This document shows, piece by piece, positions 21,188 to 30,294 of a stretch of DNA of 64,000 nt (positions are counted from its first letter, which is position 1; each line of letters starts with the position of its first letter). A model generated the notes under the pieces. The model was given only the letters and a program-made list of their open reading frames with translations. It was not told the DNA's origin and searched no databases. A program made the translations under genes and the position numbers. Source of the DNA: Mycolicibacterium sp. TY81 (lineage in GTDB: Bacteria; Actinomycetota; Actinomycetes; Mycobacteriales; Mycobacteriaceae); contig NZ_AP023362.1 in assembly GCF_018326285.1 (NCBI RefSeq), positions 868,001-932,000 on the forward strand, in the 5' to 3' direction.

Positions 21188-23857
21188 GTGACTGCCAGCG
21201 ATACGCCTGATCCCACGACCGTGAACGCGGCCGATGCCCTGCCCAAAACGTGGGATCCGAGCGCGGTAGAAGCTGACATGTACCAGGGCTGGGTCGACGC
21301 CGGGTACTTCACCGCCGACCCGACCAGCGACAAGCCGCCGTACTCCATCGTGCTGCCGCCGCCGAACGTCACCGGCAGCCTGCACATGGGCCACGCGCTC
21401 GACCACACCCTGATGGACGCGCTCACCCGGCGGAAGCGCATGCAGGGTTACGAGGTGCTGTGGCTGCCCGGCATGGACCACGCTGGTATCGCCACGCAGA
21501 CCCTGGTCGAGAAGCAGCTTGCCGCCGACGGCAAGACCAAAGAGGACTTCGGCCGCGAGGGCTTCGTCGAGAAGGTCTGGGAGTGGAAGCGCGAGTCCGG
21601 CGGCACCATCGGCGGCCAGATGCGCCGCCTGGGCGACGGCGTCGACTGGAGCCGGGACCGCTTCACCATGGACGAGGGCCTGTCGCGCGCCGTCCGCACC
21701 ATTTTCAAACGGCTGTTCGACGCCGGCCTGATCTACCGCGCCGAGCGGCTGGTGAACTGGTCGCCGGTGCTGGAGACCGCGATCTCCGACCTCGAGGTGA
21801 AGTACGACGACGTCGAGGGCGAGTTGGTCTCGTTCCGCTACGGCTCGATGAACGACGCCGAGCCCCACCTGGTCGTGGCCACCACGCGACTCGAGACGAT
21901 GCTCGGTGACACCGCCATCGCGGTGCATCCCGACGACGAGCGCTACCGCGCGCTGGTCGGCAAGACCCTGCCGCACCCGTTCCTGGACCGCGACATCATC
22001 ATCGTGGCCGACGAGCACGTCGACCCCGAATTCGGTACGGGCGCAGTCAAAGTCACGCCGGCCCACGATCCGAACGACTTCGAGATCGGACTGCGGCACA
22101 ACCTGGCGATGCCGACCATCATGGACACCAAGGGCGCCATCGCCGGTACCGGAACCGAATTCGACGGCATGGATCGGTTCGAGGCCCGCGTCAAGGTGCG
22201 CGAGAAGCTGGCCGCCGAGGGGCGGATCGTTGCCGAGAAGCGGCCGTACCTGCACAGCGTCGGGCACTCGGAGCGCAGCGGCGAGGCCATCGAGCCGCGG
22301 CTGTCGATGCAGTGGTGGGTCAAGGTCGAATCGCTGGCCAAGGCCGCCGGTGACGCAGTCCGGAACGGCGACACCGTGATTCACCCGACCAGCCTGGAGC
22401 CCCGCTGGTTCGCCTGGGTCGACGACATGCACGACTGGTGCATCTCCCGGCAGCTCTGGTGGGGACACCGCATCCCGATCTGGCACGGCCCGGACGGCGA
22501 GACCGTGTGCGTCGGCCCCGACGAGGAGCCGCCGGCCGGCTGGGAGCAGGACCCCGACGTGCTCGACACGTGGTTCTCCTCGGCGCTCTGGCCGTTCTCG
22601 ACCATGGGCTGGCCCGACAAGACGCCGGAGCTCGAGAAGTTCTATCCGACAACGGTTCTGGTCACGGGCTACGACATCCTGTTCTTCTGGGTGGCCCGCA
22701 TGATGATGTTCGGCACCTTCGTCGCCGACGATCCGGTGCTGGGCGGCGCGAAGGTGCCGTTCGAGAACGTCTTCCTGCACGGGCTGATCCGCGATCAGTT
22801 CGGGCAGAAGATGAGCAAGTCCAAGGGCAATGGCATCGACCCGCTGGACTGGGTCGAGACGTTCGGCGCCGATGCGCTGCGCTTCACCCTGGCCCGCGGT
22901 GCCAGCCCCGGTGGCGACCTGTCGATCGGTGAGGACCACGCCCGCGCGTCCCGCAACTTCGCGACCAAGCTGTTCAACGCAACGCGTTTCGCGATGATGA
23001 ATGGTGCGGCGCCGGCTCCGCTGCCGGAAGCCGCTGAGCTCACCGACGCCGACCGCTGGATTCTGGGCCGTCTCGAAGAGGTCCGGGCCGAGGTGGACAA
23101 CACGCTCGAGCGCTACGAATTCAGCCGGGCCTGCGAGGCGCTGTACCACTTCGCGTGGGACGAGTTCTGTGACTGGTACCTCGAGCTCGCGAAAGCCCAA
23201 CTGTTCGAAGGTGGTTCGCGCGCCGAGCACACCAAGGCGGTCCTGGCCGCGGTGCTCGACGTGCTGCTCAAGCTGCTGCACCCGGTGATGCCGTTCGTCA
23301 CCGAGGCGCTGTGGAAGTCGCTGACCGGTGGCGAGTCGCTGGTCATCGCGGAATGGCCGCAGGCCTCCGGTGTCGCGCTCGATCAGGATTCCGCGCAGCG
23401 GATCACCGACATGCAGAAGCTCATCACCGAGGTCCGCCGGTTCCGTAGTGACCAGGGCCTCAACGACCGGCAGAAGGTGCCCGCCCGCCTGGTGGGCATC
23501 AGCGAGGCCGACCTGGATGCCCAGGTGGCCGCGGTGACCTCCCTGGCCTGGCTGACCGAGCCGGCCGACGGCTTCAATCCCTCGGCGGCGGTGGAGGTCC
23601 GGCTGTCCAAGGGCACCGTCGTCGTCGAGGTGGACACCTCGGGCACCGTCGACGTCGCCGCCGAGCGGCGCCGGCTGGAGAAGGACCTGGCCGCCGCGCA
23701 GAAGGAACTCGCCCAGACCGCAGGCAAATTGGGTAACGAGGCGTTCCTCGCGAAGGCGCCGGAGGATGTGGTCGCCAAGATCCGGGCCCGCCAGCAGCTC
23801 GCCCAGGAAGAGGTCGACCGGATCAACACCCGGCTGGCCGGCCTGCCGTCCGCATGA
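21188..23857 (+). CDS. valS: valyl-tRNA synthetase
   Basis: Class Ia aminoacyl-tRNA synthetase, 889 residues, charging tRNA-Val in the cytosol. The class motif appears as HMGH in [15 protein letters not shown], and KMSKS in [14 protein letters not shown]. The editing domain that removes mischarged threonine lies at about residues 200-340 ([10 protein letters not shown]). The C-terminal region has the coiled-coil typical of ValRS, rich in Lys/Ala/Gln. The GTG at 21188 follows a weak ribosome binding site. The 3' end overlaps folC by four bases. Confidence 0.98.
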   Translation: MTASDTPDPTTVNAADALPKTWDPSAVEADMYQGWVDAGYFTADPTSDKPPYSIVLPPPNVTGSLHMGHALDHTLMDALTRRKRMQGYEVLWLPGMDHAGIATQTLVEKQLAADGKTKEDFGREGFVEKVWEWKRESGGTIGGQMRRLGDGVDWSRDRFTMDEGLSRAVRTIFKRLFDAGLIYRAERLVNWSPVLETAISDLEVKYDDVEGELVSFRYGSMNDAEPHLVVATTRLETMLGDTAIAVHPDDERYRALVGKTLPHPFLDRDIIIVADEHVDPEFGTGAVKVTPAHDPNDFEIGLRHNLAMPTIMDTKGAIAGTGTEFDGMDRFEARVKVREKLAAEGRIVAEKRPYLHSVGHSERSGEAIEPRLSMQWWVKVESLAKAAGDAVRNGDTVIHPTSLEPRWFAWVDDMHDWCISRQLWWGHRIPIWHGPDGETVCVGPDEEPPAGWEQDPDVLDTWFSSALWPFSTMGWPDKTPELEKFYPTTVLVTGYDILFFWVARMMMFGTFVADDPVLGGAKVPFENVFLHGLIRDQFGQKMSKSKGNGIDPLDWVETFGADALRFTLARGASPGGDLSIGEDHARASRNFATKLFNATRFAMMNGAAPAPLPEAAELTDADRWILGRLEEVRAEVDNTLERYEFSRACEALYHFAWDEFCDWYLELAKAQLFEGGSRAEHTKAVLAAVLDVLLKLLHPVMPFVTEALWKSLTGGESLVIAEWPQASGVALDQDSAQRITDMQKLITEVRRFRSDQGLNDRQKVPARLVGISEADLDAQVAAVTSLAWLTEPADGFNPSAAVEVRLSKGTVVVEVDTSGTVDVAAERRRLEKDLAAAQKELAQTAGKLGNEAFLAKAPEDVVAKIRARQQLAQEEVDRINTRLAGLPSA

Positions 23858-25290
23858 GCACCCCCACACCCGACGAGATCGCCGAACTGCTGCAGGTCGA
23901 GTATCTGCTCGACCAGCGGTGGCCGGAGACCAAGATCGAGCCGAGCACCGTCCGGATCGAGGCGCTGCTGGAGATGCTCGGTTCGCCGCAGCGCGGCTAT
24001 CCGAGCATCCACGTGGCCGGCACCAACGGCAAGACCTCGGTCACCCGGATGATCGACGCGCTGCTGACGGCGTTCTCGCGGCGCACCGGCCGGACGACGA
24101 GCCCGCACCTGCAGGCCGCCACCGAACGCATCGCGATCGACGGAAAGCCCATCAGCCCAGCGCAATACGTCGCCACCTACACCGAGATCGAGCCGTTCGT
24201 CGAGATTGTCGACCGGCAGTCGGAAGCGGGTGAGCTGGGTGAGCCCGGCCCCAAGATGAGCAAGTTCGAGGTGCTCACCGCCATGGCGTTCGCCGCGTTC
24301 GCCGACGCACCCGTGGACGTCGCAGTCATCGAAACCGGCCTCGGCGGACGGTGGGATGCCACCAACGTCGTCGACGCCCCGGTCGCCGTCATCACGCCGA
24401 TCGGCCTGGACCACACCGATTATCTCGGCGACACCATCGCCGCGATCGCGGGGGAGAAGGCCGGCATCATCGCCCGCCAGCAGCCCGACCTGGTGCCCGC
24501 CGGCACCGATCCCAGCACTGTCGCGGTGATCGCCCGCCAGGTTCCCGAGGCCATGGAAGTGCTGATGGCGCAGGCGGTTACGGCCGACGCCGCCGTCGCC
24601 CGTGAGGAGTCCGAGTTCGCCGTCCGCGCCCGGCAGGTCGCCGTCGGGGGGCAGCTGCTGGAACTGCAGGGCCTCGGCGGTGTCTACACCGACATCTTCC
24701 TGCCACTGCACGGCGAGCATCAGGCGCACAATGCCGTCCTGGCGCTGGCTGCCGTCGAGGCGTTCTTCGGCGCCGGTGCCGACCGTCAGCTCGATGTCGA
24801 CACCGTCCGTCAGGGCTTCGCGTCGGTGACCACCCCCGGCCGCCTGGAGCGGATGCGCAGCGCCCCAACGGTGTTCATCGACGCCGCGCACAATCCGGCC
24901 GGCGCCGCGGCGCTCGCCGACGCATTGCAGACCGAGTTCGAGTTCCGGTTCCTGGTCGGCGTCATCTCGGTCATGGCCGACAAGGACGTCACCGGCATCC
25001 TGGCCGCGCTCGAGCCGGCGTTCGACCTGGTGGTGGTGACCCACAACGGGTCGCCGCGCGCCATGGACACCGAGACGCTGGCGTCCCTGGCCGAGGAGAC
25101 CTTCGGCCCCGAACGCGTCGTCACCGCACCGAACCTGCCCGACGCCATCGAGGCGGCGACGGCGCTGGTGGAGCAGTCGGGCAACGACTACGGCTCGTCC
25201 GACGGGTTCTCCGGCGCGGGCATGGTGATCACCGGTTCGGTCGTGACGGCCGGTGCGGCCCGCACCCTGTTCGGAAAGGACCCGGCATGA
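23854..25290 (+). CDS. folC: dihydrofolate synthase / folylpolyglutamate synthase
   Basis: Mur-ligase-family enzyme that joins glutamate to dihydropteroate and extends the polyglutamate tail of folates. The product is 478 residues. The P-loop is [15 protein letters not shown] near residue 55; a metal and folate loop ([11 protein letters not shown]) follows, then [14 protein letters not shown], a central [10 protein letters not shown], and [12 protein letters not shown] in the C-terminal domain. ATG overlaps the valS stop (ATGA), and its own stop overlaps the next start, so valS, folC and the DUF4233 gene form one translationally coupled unit. Confidence 0.97.
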   Translation: MSTPTPDEIAELLQVEYLLDQRWPETKIEPSTVRIEALLEMLGSPQRGYPSIHVAGTNGKTSVTRMIDALLTAFSRRTGRTTSPHLQAATERIAIDGKPISPAQYVATYTEIEPFVEIVDRQSEAGELGEPGPKMSKFEVLTAMAFAAFADAPVDVAVIETGLGGRWDATNVVDAPVAVITPIGLDHTDYLGDTIAAIAGEKAGIIARQQPDLVPAGTDPSTVAVIARQVPEAMEVLMAQAVTADAAVAREESEFAVRARQVAVGGQLLELQGLGGVYTDIFLPLHGEHQAHNAVLALAAVEAFFGAGADRQLDVDTVRQGFASVTTPGRLERMRSAPTVFIDAAHNPAGAAALADALQTEFEFRFLVGVISVMADKDVTGILAALEPAFDLVVVTHNGSPRAMDTETLASLAEETFGPERVVTAPNLPDAIEAATALVEQSGNDYGSSDGFSGAGMVITGSVVTAGAARTLFGKDPA

Positions 25291-25661
25291 CCGCCCCGAA
25301 CCAGCCCGACCCCTGGAAGAGCTTCCGCGGCGTGATGGCCGGCACCCTGATCCTGGAAGTCATCGTGGTGCTGCTGGCGCTGCCGGTGGTGTCGGTGTTC
25401 CACGGCGGCCTGACGCCGCTCAGCAGCGGCTACCTCATCGGCATGGCGGTCGTCCTGGGCCTGTTGTCGGGGATGCAGGGCCGGTCGTGGGCGCTGTGGG
25501 TCAACATCGGGATGCAGTTCGTGCTGATCCTCGGCGCGTTCATCGACGTCACCATCGGCATCGTCGGCATCATCTTCCTGCTCGTCTGGGTCCTGATCGC
25601 GTACCTGCGGTCCGAGGTCAAGCGCCGCCAGGACCGCGGCCTGCTGCCCGGCCAGCAATGA
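25287..25661 (+). CDS. DUF4233 membrane protein
   Basis: Small membrane protein of 124 residues with three to four hydrophobic segments (about residues 20-38, 48-65, 72-90 and 92-110) and a basic C-terminal tail. It equals Rv2446c in position and is found beside folC in actinobacteria. Function unknown. Its start overlaps the folC stop by four bases. Confidence 0.8.
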   Translation: MTAPNQPDPWKSFRGVMAGTLILEVIVVLLALPVVSVFHGGLTPLSSGYLIGMAVVLGLLSGMQGRSWALWVNIGMQFVLILGAFIDVTIGIVGIIFLLVWVLIAYLRSEVKRRQDRGLLPGQQ

Positions 25662-25698
25662 GCTGCGCCCGAATCGCTCCATTCGGTTACTGAACTAG

Positions 25699-25704
25699 TA
25701 CGCT
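25699..25704 (+). promoter_or_regulatory. candidate -10 element of ndk
   Basis: TACGCT ends seven bases before the GTG of ndk, which suits a leaderless transcript. No good -35 hexamer is visible. Confidence 0.35.
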
Positions 25705-25711
25705 GTCCGCC

Positions 25712-26122
25712 GTGACTGAGCAGACCCTTGTTTTGATCAAGCCCGACGGCGTCAAGCGCAACCTGATCGGCGAAATCATCAGCCGGATCGAGCGCAAGGG
25801 CCTGACCTTCGCTGCACTGGAGCTGAAGACCGTCAGCGTGGAGCTGGCGACCAAGCACTACGCCGAGCACGAGGGCAAGCCTTTCTTCGGTGACCTGCTG
25901 GAATTCATCACCTCCGGCCCGGTGGTGGCCGCCATCGTCGAGGGCCCGCGGGCCGTCGCCGCTTTCCGGCAGATCGCCGGCGGCACCGACCCGGTGGAGA
26001 GGGCCGCGACCGGCACCATCCGTGGTGACCTGGCCCTGGTCACCCAGGACAACTTGGTGCACGGCTCGGATTCCCCGGAGTCCGCGGCCCGTGAAATCGC
26101 CTTGTGGTTCCCCGGTAACTGA
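25712..26122 (+). CDS. ndk: nucleoside diphosphate kinase
   Basis: Cytosolic enzyme that equalises nucleoside triphosphate pools by transferring the gamma-phosphate through a phosphohistidine. It has 136 residues. His117 in NLVHGSDS is the phosphorylated residue. Other family segments are [15 protein letters not shown], the Kpn-loop region [11 protein letters not shown], and GTIRGDLA. The GTG at 25712 lies just after a -10-like TACGCT, so the mRNA may be leaderless. Confidence 0.98.
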   Translation: MTEQTLVLIKPDGVKRNLIGEIISRIERKGLTFAALELKTVSVELATKHYAEHEGKPFFGDLLEFITSGPVVAAIVEGPRAVAAFRQIAGGTDPVERAATGTIRGDLALVTQDNLVHGSDSPESAAREIALWFPGN

Positions 26123-26131
26123 CACTGTGGT

Positions 26132-26156
26132 CCGCCGGTAGCTGAGCTACCGGCGG
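26132..26156 (+). terminator. GC-rich hairpin after ndk
   Basis: An 11-bp perfect stem (CCGCCGGTAGC, 26132-26142, with 26146-26156) and the loop TGA, 10 bases after the ndk stop. There is no T tract, so it resembles the I-shaped hairpins proposed as mycobacterial terminators. Confidence 0.6.
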
Positions 26157-26186
26157 CACCTCGTCGGAGATTGGCCGACGATGTGG

Positions 26187-26192
26187 GATACT
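26187..26192 (+). promoter_or_regulatory. probable -10 element of rne
   Basis: GATACT within TGTGGGATACT. Transcription would begin near 26199 and give a leader of about 239 bases before the GTG at 26438. Long rne leaders have been reported in mycobacteria. The -35 is not clear. Confidence 0.5.
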
Positions 26193-26198
26193 GGCGTA

Positions 26199-26437
26199 CG
26201 GGTGACCTGCTTCATACCAGGAGCGGACGCCCGGATGAAGACTTAGACGACGCGACCACCCGGAGTAATCCGGGTGCGGCGCCGACCGTCCAGCCATCAT
26301 TCAGCCAGGCACCGAGGGCTCCCCGTGGGCCGCTAGGTGCGAGACCACAACAATCTCGGGAGAAGTTCCCCGAGCCAATACAAGAAGCCCTCGCGTGGCC
26401 GCGTCGCACGACGCGCCCGGGGGCTTGAGGAGAATAC
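26199..26437 (+). promoter_or_regulatory. structured 5' leader of rne
   Basis: About 240 bases with no supported gene and several hairpins. One is an 8-bp perfect stem with a GTAA (GNRA-type) loop at 26257-26276. Others are CTCGGG/CCCGAG at 26355-26374 and GCGTCG/CGACGC at 26401-26414, just before the ribosome binding site (GAGGAG, 26427-26432). RNase E genes of other bacteria are autoregulated through such leaders; this is inferred here. Confidence 0.5.
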
Positions 26438-29422
26438 GTGGCCGACGATGCCCAACTTGAAGCCCGATCCGAAGACGCCAGCAGCGCAGCGGAGCCGATA
26501 GAGCTCCCCGAGCGCCTGCGGATTTTCTCGCTCGCCCGGATCCTCGGGACGACCAGCAAGAAGATCACCGAGACCCTCGCCGGGGTCGACGGTAGGCCCC
26601 GCAACCCGGCGTCCACGGTGACGCGCGCCGAGGCCGAGCGAGTCCGTGACCTGCTGGGACTCGGTGGCGAGGCGACGCAGGACCCCGCACCGGCCGCGAC
26701 CGTCGAGCCGGCGGCCGAAGTGCTGGTCGAGGTCGTCAGCGAAAGCACCGAAGTGACCGCCGAGGTCGCCGTCGAAGCCGTCGACGTCGCCGAAGCCGCC
26801 GTCGAGATCGCCCGCGAGGCGGCCGATGCCGGTGCCGCGGAGCCCGACGAAGACGAGCCCGAGTCCCGCCTGCTACTCGAGACGGTCCCGGCGCCCGCTG
26901 CCGAGCCCGCCGACTACCTGCCGCTGTTCGTGGCGCCGCAGCCCGTGACATTCCGGCCGCCCGCCGAGCCCGACGACTTCGCCGACGACGACACCGCCGA
27001 CGATGCGGCCGACGCCGCCGACGAGGGCGGCGAGGACGGCACCGACGAAGACGGCGAGCGGCCCGCCAACCGGCGCCGCCGTCGTGGCCGCCGGGGTCGT
27101 GGCCGCGGCCGGGGTGAACAGAGCAGCGACGACGCCACCGACGGTGACGCCGAAGGCGAGACGCAGGATGCGTCGGCCGAAGGTGACGAGGACACCGACG
27201 GCGAGGCCGACGAAGACGCCGGTGACGACGACGCGAACGCGTCCGACGGTGCCAGCCGCCGTCGCCGCCGTCGTCGCCGCCGCAAGTCGGGCGGTGCCGG
27301 CGGTGACGATGCCGATGGTGAGGCCGGTTCGCCCGACGATCCGCCCAACACCGTCGTCCACGAGCGCGCCCCGCGCACCAAGTCGGACAACAACGAAATC
27401 CAGGGCATCACCGGGTCCACCCGGCTCGAGGCCAAGCGGCAGCGCCGTCGTGACGGCCGGGACGCGGGCCGGCGCCGGCCGCCGATCCTGAGCGAGGCCG
27501 AGTTCCTGGCCCGCCGCGAAGCCGTCGAGCGCGTGATGGTGGTGCGCGACAAGATCCGCACCGAACCGCCGCACGAAGGTGCCCGCTACACCCAGATCGC
27601 CGTGCTGGAAGACGGCGTCGTGGTCGAGCACTTCGTGACGTCCGCCGCGTCGGCCAGCCTGGTCGGCAACATCTACCTCGGCATCGTGCAGAACGTGCTG
27701 CCCTCGATGGAGGCGGCGTTCGTCGACATCGGCCGGGGCCGCAACGGTGTGCTCTACGCCGGTGAGGTCAACTGGGAGGCTGCCGGCCTCGGCGGCAACA
27801 ACCGCAAGATCGAGCAGGCGCTCAAGCCCGGCGACTACGTCGTCGTCCAGGTCAGCAAGGACCCGGTCGGGCACAAGGGCGCGCGCCTCACCACGCAGAT
27901 TTCGCTGGCCGGGCGCTACCTGGTGTACGTGCCGGGAGCGTCGTCGACCGGCATCAGCCGCAAGCTGCCGGACACCGAGCGTCAGCGCCTGAAGGAAATC
28001 CTCAAGGAGGTCGTGCCCGCCGACGCCGGTGTGATCATCCGCACCGCGTCCGAGGGCGTGAAGGAAGAGGACATCCGCGCGGACGTCAACCGGTTGCAGG
28101 AACGCTGGACCGAGATCGAGACGACGGCTGCGGAGACCAAGGCCAAGGCCGCCGGCGCCGCCGTGGCGCTGTACGAGGAGCCCGACGTCCTGGTCAAGGT
28201 CATCCGCGACCTGTTCAACGAGGACTTCTCCAAGCTCGTGGTGTCGGGTGACGAGGCCTGGAACACCATCAACGGCTACGTGAACTCGGTTGCGCCCGAA
28301 CTGCTTTCGCGCATCTCGCAGTACGAGCCCGCCGGCGGGCCCACGGGTCCGGACGTGTTCTCCGTGTACCGCATCGACGAGCAGCTGGCCAAGGCGATGG
28401 ACCGCAAGGTCTGGCTGCCCTCGGGTGGCACCCTGGTGATCGACCGCACCGAAGCCATGACCGTCGTCGACGTCAACACCGGCAAGTTCACCGGTTCGGG
28501 CGGCAACCTGGAGCAGACGGTCACCCGCAACAACCTCGAAGCGGCCGAGGAGATCGTCCGTCAGCTGCGGCTGCGGGACATCGGCGGCATCATCGTCATC
28601 GACTTCATCGACATGGTGCTCGAATCCAACCGCGACCTGGTGCTGCGCCGCCTGACCGAGGCGCTGGCCCGGGACCGGACCCGCCACCAGGTGTCCGAGG
28701 TCACCTCCCTCGGACTGGTGCAGCTGACCCGCAAGCGGCTCGGCACCGGCCTGATCGAGGCGTTCTCCACGACGTGTCCGCACTGCGCGGGCCGCGGCAT
28801 CATGCTGCACGGCGATCCGGTGGACACCGCGTCGGCGAACGGCCGGAAGGCCGAGGCCGCCGGCGGCGCCGGTGGTGGCGGCCGGCGCAGCAAGCGCGCC
28901 AAGAAGGCCGCGCCGCGCGTCGAGGAGACGCCGGTGGCCAAGGTGCCGTCGCATCCGCAGGGCGAGCACCCGATGTTCAAGGCCATGGCGGCCGCGAACG
29001 GCAAGCACGAGGACGAGCTCGACGACGAGGACGCCACCGAGGACACCGAGGGCCTGGCCGACGAAGCGGCCGACGGCGATGCCATCGAGTCCACCGAGGT
29101 GCTGACCGAGCTGGACACCGATGAGGACGTCGAAGAGGACGAGGACTCGGAAGACGATGAGCTCGAAGTCGAGCTCGACGAGGACTTCGAGGACGGCGAC
29201 GACGACAGCGATGAGCTGGACCTCGACGACGACACCGACGAAGACGACGACTCGGACGAGGACGACTCGGATGAGGACGACGAAGACGAAGACGACGAAG
29301 ACGACGAGGACGAGGCTGATCAGCCCGCTGAACCGGTCGTCGCCCAGGCTCCCGTCGTCCGGCAGCGGCGCCGCGCTGCGGCCCGTCCCGCCGGTCCGCC
29401 GGTCGGAGGTGTCGATGGCTGA
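26438..29422 (+). CDS. rne: ribonuclease E/G
   Basis: Central endoribonuclease of mRNA decay and rRNA processing, 994 residues. The catalytic core sits in the middle of the chain: S1 RNA-binding and 5'-sensor regions between about residues 380 and 620, then the metal-binding Asp678 (VVDVNTGKF) and Asp722 (VIDFIDM). The zinc-link is Cys780-Pro-His-Cys783. Residues 1-330 form a long disordered N-terminal arm with alternating acidic stretches and arginine blocks (RRRRRGRRGRGRGRG type). The C-terminal arm is extremely acidic at about residues 890-965. Both arms are typical of actinobacterial RNase E and serve as scaffolds for RNA and degradosome partners. GTG start. Confidence 0.95.
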   Translation: MADDAQLEARSEDASSAAEPIELPERLRIFSLARILGTTSKKITETLAGVDGRPRNPASTVTRAEAERVRDLLGLGGEATQDPAPAATVEPAAEVLVEVVSESTEVTAEVAVEAVDVAEAAVEIAREAADAGAAEPDEDEPESRLLLETVPAPAAEPADYLPLFVAPQPVTFRPPAEPDDFADDDTADDAADAADEGGEDGTDEDGERPANRRRRRGRRGRGRGRGEQSSDDATDGDAEGETQDASAEGDEDTDGEADEDAGDDDANASDGASRRRRRRRRRKSGGAGGDDADGEAGSPDDPPNTVVHERAPRTKSDNNEIQGITGSTRLEAKRQRRRDGRDAGRRRPPILSEAEFLARREAVERVMVVRDKIRTEPPHEGARYTQIAVLEDGVVVEHFVTSAASASLVGNIYLGIVQNVLPSMEAAFVDIGRGRNGVLYAGEVNWEAAGLGGNNRKIEQALKPGDYVVVQVSKDPVGHKGARLTTQISLAGRYLVYVPGASSTGISRKLPDTERQRLKEILKEVVPADAGVIIRTASEGVKEEDIRADVNRLQERWTEIETTAAETKAKAAGAAVALYEEPDVLVKVIRDLFNEDFSKLVVSGDEAWNTINGYVNSVAPELLSRISQYEPAGGPTGPDVFSVYRIDEQLAKAMDRKVWLPSGGTLVIDRTEAMTVVDVNTGKFTGSGGNLEQTVTRNNLEAAEEIVRQLRLRDIGGIIVIDFIDMVLESNRDLVLRRLTEALARDRTRHQVSEVTSLGLVQLTRKRLGTGLIEAFSTTCPHCAGRGIMLHGDPVDTASANGRKAEAAGGAGGGGRRSKRAKKAAPRVEETPVAKVPSHPQGEHPMFKAMAAANGKHEDELDDEDATEDTEGLADEAADGDAIESTEVLTELDTDEDVEEDEDSEDDELEVELDEDFEDGDDDSDELDLDDDTDEDDDSDEDDSDEDDEDEDDEDDEDEADQPAEPVVAQAPVVRQRRRAAARPAGPPVGGVDG

Positions 29423-29428
29423 TGCCGT

Positions 29429-29452
29429 GAGGGTCCACGCGGTTTGACCCTC
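29429..29452 (+). terminator. hairpin after rne
   Basis: GAGGGTC (29429-29435) pairs with GACCCTC (29446-29452) around a 10-base loop, six bases after the rne stop. No T tract. A weak terminator candidate. Confidence 0.4.
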
Positions 29453-29456
29453 GATT

Positions 29457-29505
29457 AACTGGTCACGTACCCTTGACCAGTTGTCGCCTGGCCGACACCG
29501 GCGAC
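29457..29505 (+). promoter_or_regulatory. tandem hairpins in the rplU leader
   Basis: Two adjacent perfect dyads: AACTGGTCA/TGACCAGTT (29457-29482, 8-base loop) and GTCGCC/GGCGAC (29483-29505). They may be a ribosomal-protein leader element, or a binding site, 110-158 bases before rplU. Confidence 0.4.
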
Positions 29506-29614
29506 ATGGAGAGCTGCGGACGCCCGCGCCGCTCCAACCTAAGACCCGCGCTCGCAGCCTTCGGGTGGCGCGCGCCCCGCAGTAGACGAAACGAAGAACA
29601 GAGGAACACCAACG

Positions 29615-29938
29615 ATGGCAGCCGATAACGCCACGTACGCAATCGTCAAGACTGGTGGCAAGCAGTACAAGGTTGCCGTCGGTGACGTGGTCAAGATCGA
29701 GAAGCTCGACGCTGAGCAGGGCGCCTCGGTGTCGCTGCCCGTCGCTCTCGTGGTCGAGGGTGCGAAGGTCACCACCAGTGCTGACGCGCTGGCCAAGGTC
29801 GCTGTCACCGGTGAGGTGCTCGAGCACACCAAGGGCCCGAAGATCCGTATCCACAAGTTCAAGAACAAGACCGGCTACCACAAGCGCCAGGGCCATCGTC
29901 AGCAGCTGACGGTCGTCAAGGTCACCGGCATCAAGTAA
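29615..29938 (+). CDS. rplU: 50S ribosomal protein L21
   Basis: Large-subunit ribosomal protein that binds 23S rRNA. It has 107 residues with the family start ([17 protein letters not shown]) and the C-terminal [16 protein letters not shown] signature. The ATG at 29615 follows AGAGGAAC. It is followed after 18 bases by rpmA, the usual L21-L27 pair. Confidence 0.99.
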   Translation: MAADNATYAIVKTGGKQYKVAVGDVVKIEKLDAEQGASVSLPVALVVEGAKVTTSADALAKVAVTGEVLEHTKGPKIRIHKFKNKTGYHKRQGHRQQLTVVKVTGIK

Positions 29939-29956
29939 GTAAGGGAGCGAACAGAC

Positions 29957-30214
29957 ATGGCACATAAAAAGGGCGCGTCCAGCTCTCGTAACGGTCGCGA
30001 TTCAGCCGCCCAGCGACTGGGCGTCAAGCGTTTCGGCGGCCAGGTCGTCAAGGCCGGCGAGATCCTCGTCCGTCAGCGCGGCACTCACTTCCACCCGGGC
30101 GTGAACGTCGGTCGCGGTGGCGACGACACCCTGTTCGCCACGGCCGCCGGCTCGGTGCTCTTCGGCTCCAAGCGTGGTCGCAAGACGGTCAACATCGTCC
30201 CGGTCGAGGCTTAA
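29957..30214 (+). CDS. rpmA: 50S ribosomal protein L27
   Basis: Ribosomal protein at the peptidyl-transferase centre, 85 residues. The N-terminal [16 protein letters not shown] and [11 protein letters not shown] signatures are complete, and there is no cleavable N-terminal extension of the Firmicutes kind. The ribosome binding site GGGAGC lies before the ATG at 29957. A strong terminator follows the gene. Confidence 0.99.
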   Translation: MAHKKGASSSRNGRDSAAQRLGVKRFGGQVVKAGEILVRQRGTHFHPGVNVGRGGDDTLFATAAGSVLFGSKRGRKTVNIVPVEA

Positions 30215-30233
30215 CCTTTTCCCACGAGGTGTG

Positions 30234-30279
30234 AAGCTGCCACGAGGTTTCGCCTCGTGGCAGCTTTTCTTTTTCTTGA
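30234..30279 (+). terminator. strong intrinsic terminator between rpmA and obg
   Basis: A 14-bp perfect stem (AAGCTGCCACGAGG with its complement at 30253-30266), a 5-base loop and a pyrimidine tail TTTTCTTTTTCTT. It ends only about 15 bases before the obg ATG at 30295, just before the obg ribosome binding site GGGAGAGG. Confidence 0.92.
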
Positions 30280-30294
30280 GGGAGAGGACGTCAG

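Noticed and set aside
21152..23869. Antisense frame of 905 codons opposite valS
   Set aside because: Shadow of a high-GC gene; valS on the other strand has every catalytic motif.
26171..26428. 85-codon frame in the rne leader
   Set aside because: Begins upstream of the probable transcription start and crosses the hairpins; no similarity.
26873..29965. Long antisense open frame (1030 codons) opposite rne and rplU
   Set aside because: It mirrors third-codon G/C of the true genes, has low-complexity His/Val/Leu/Gly composition and no domain.
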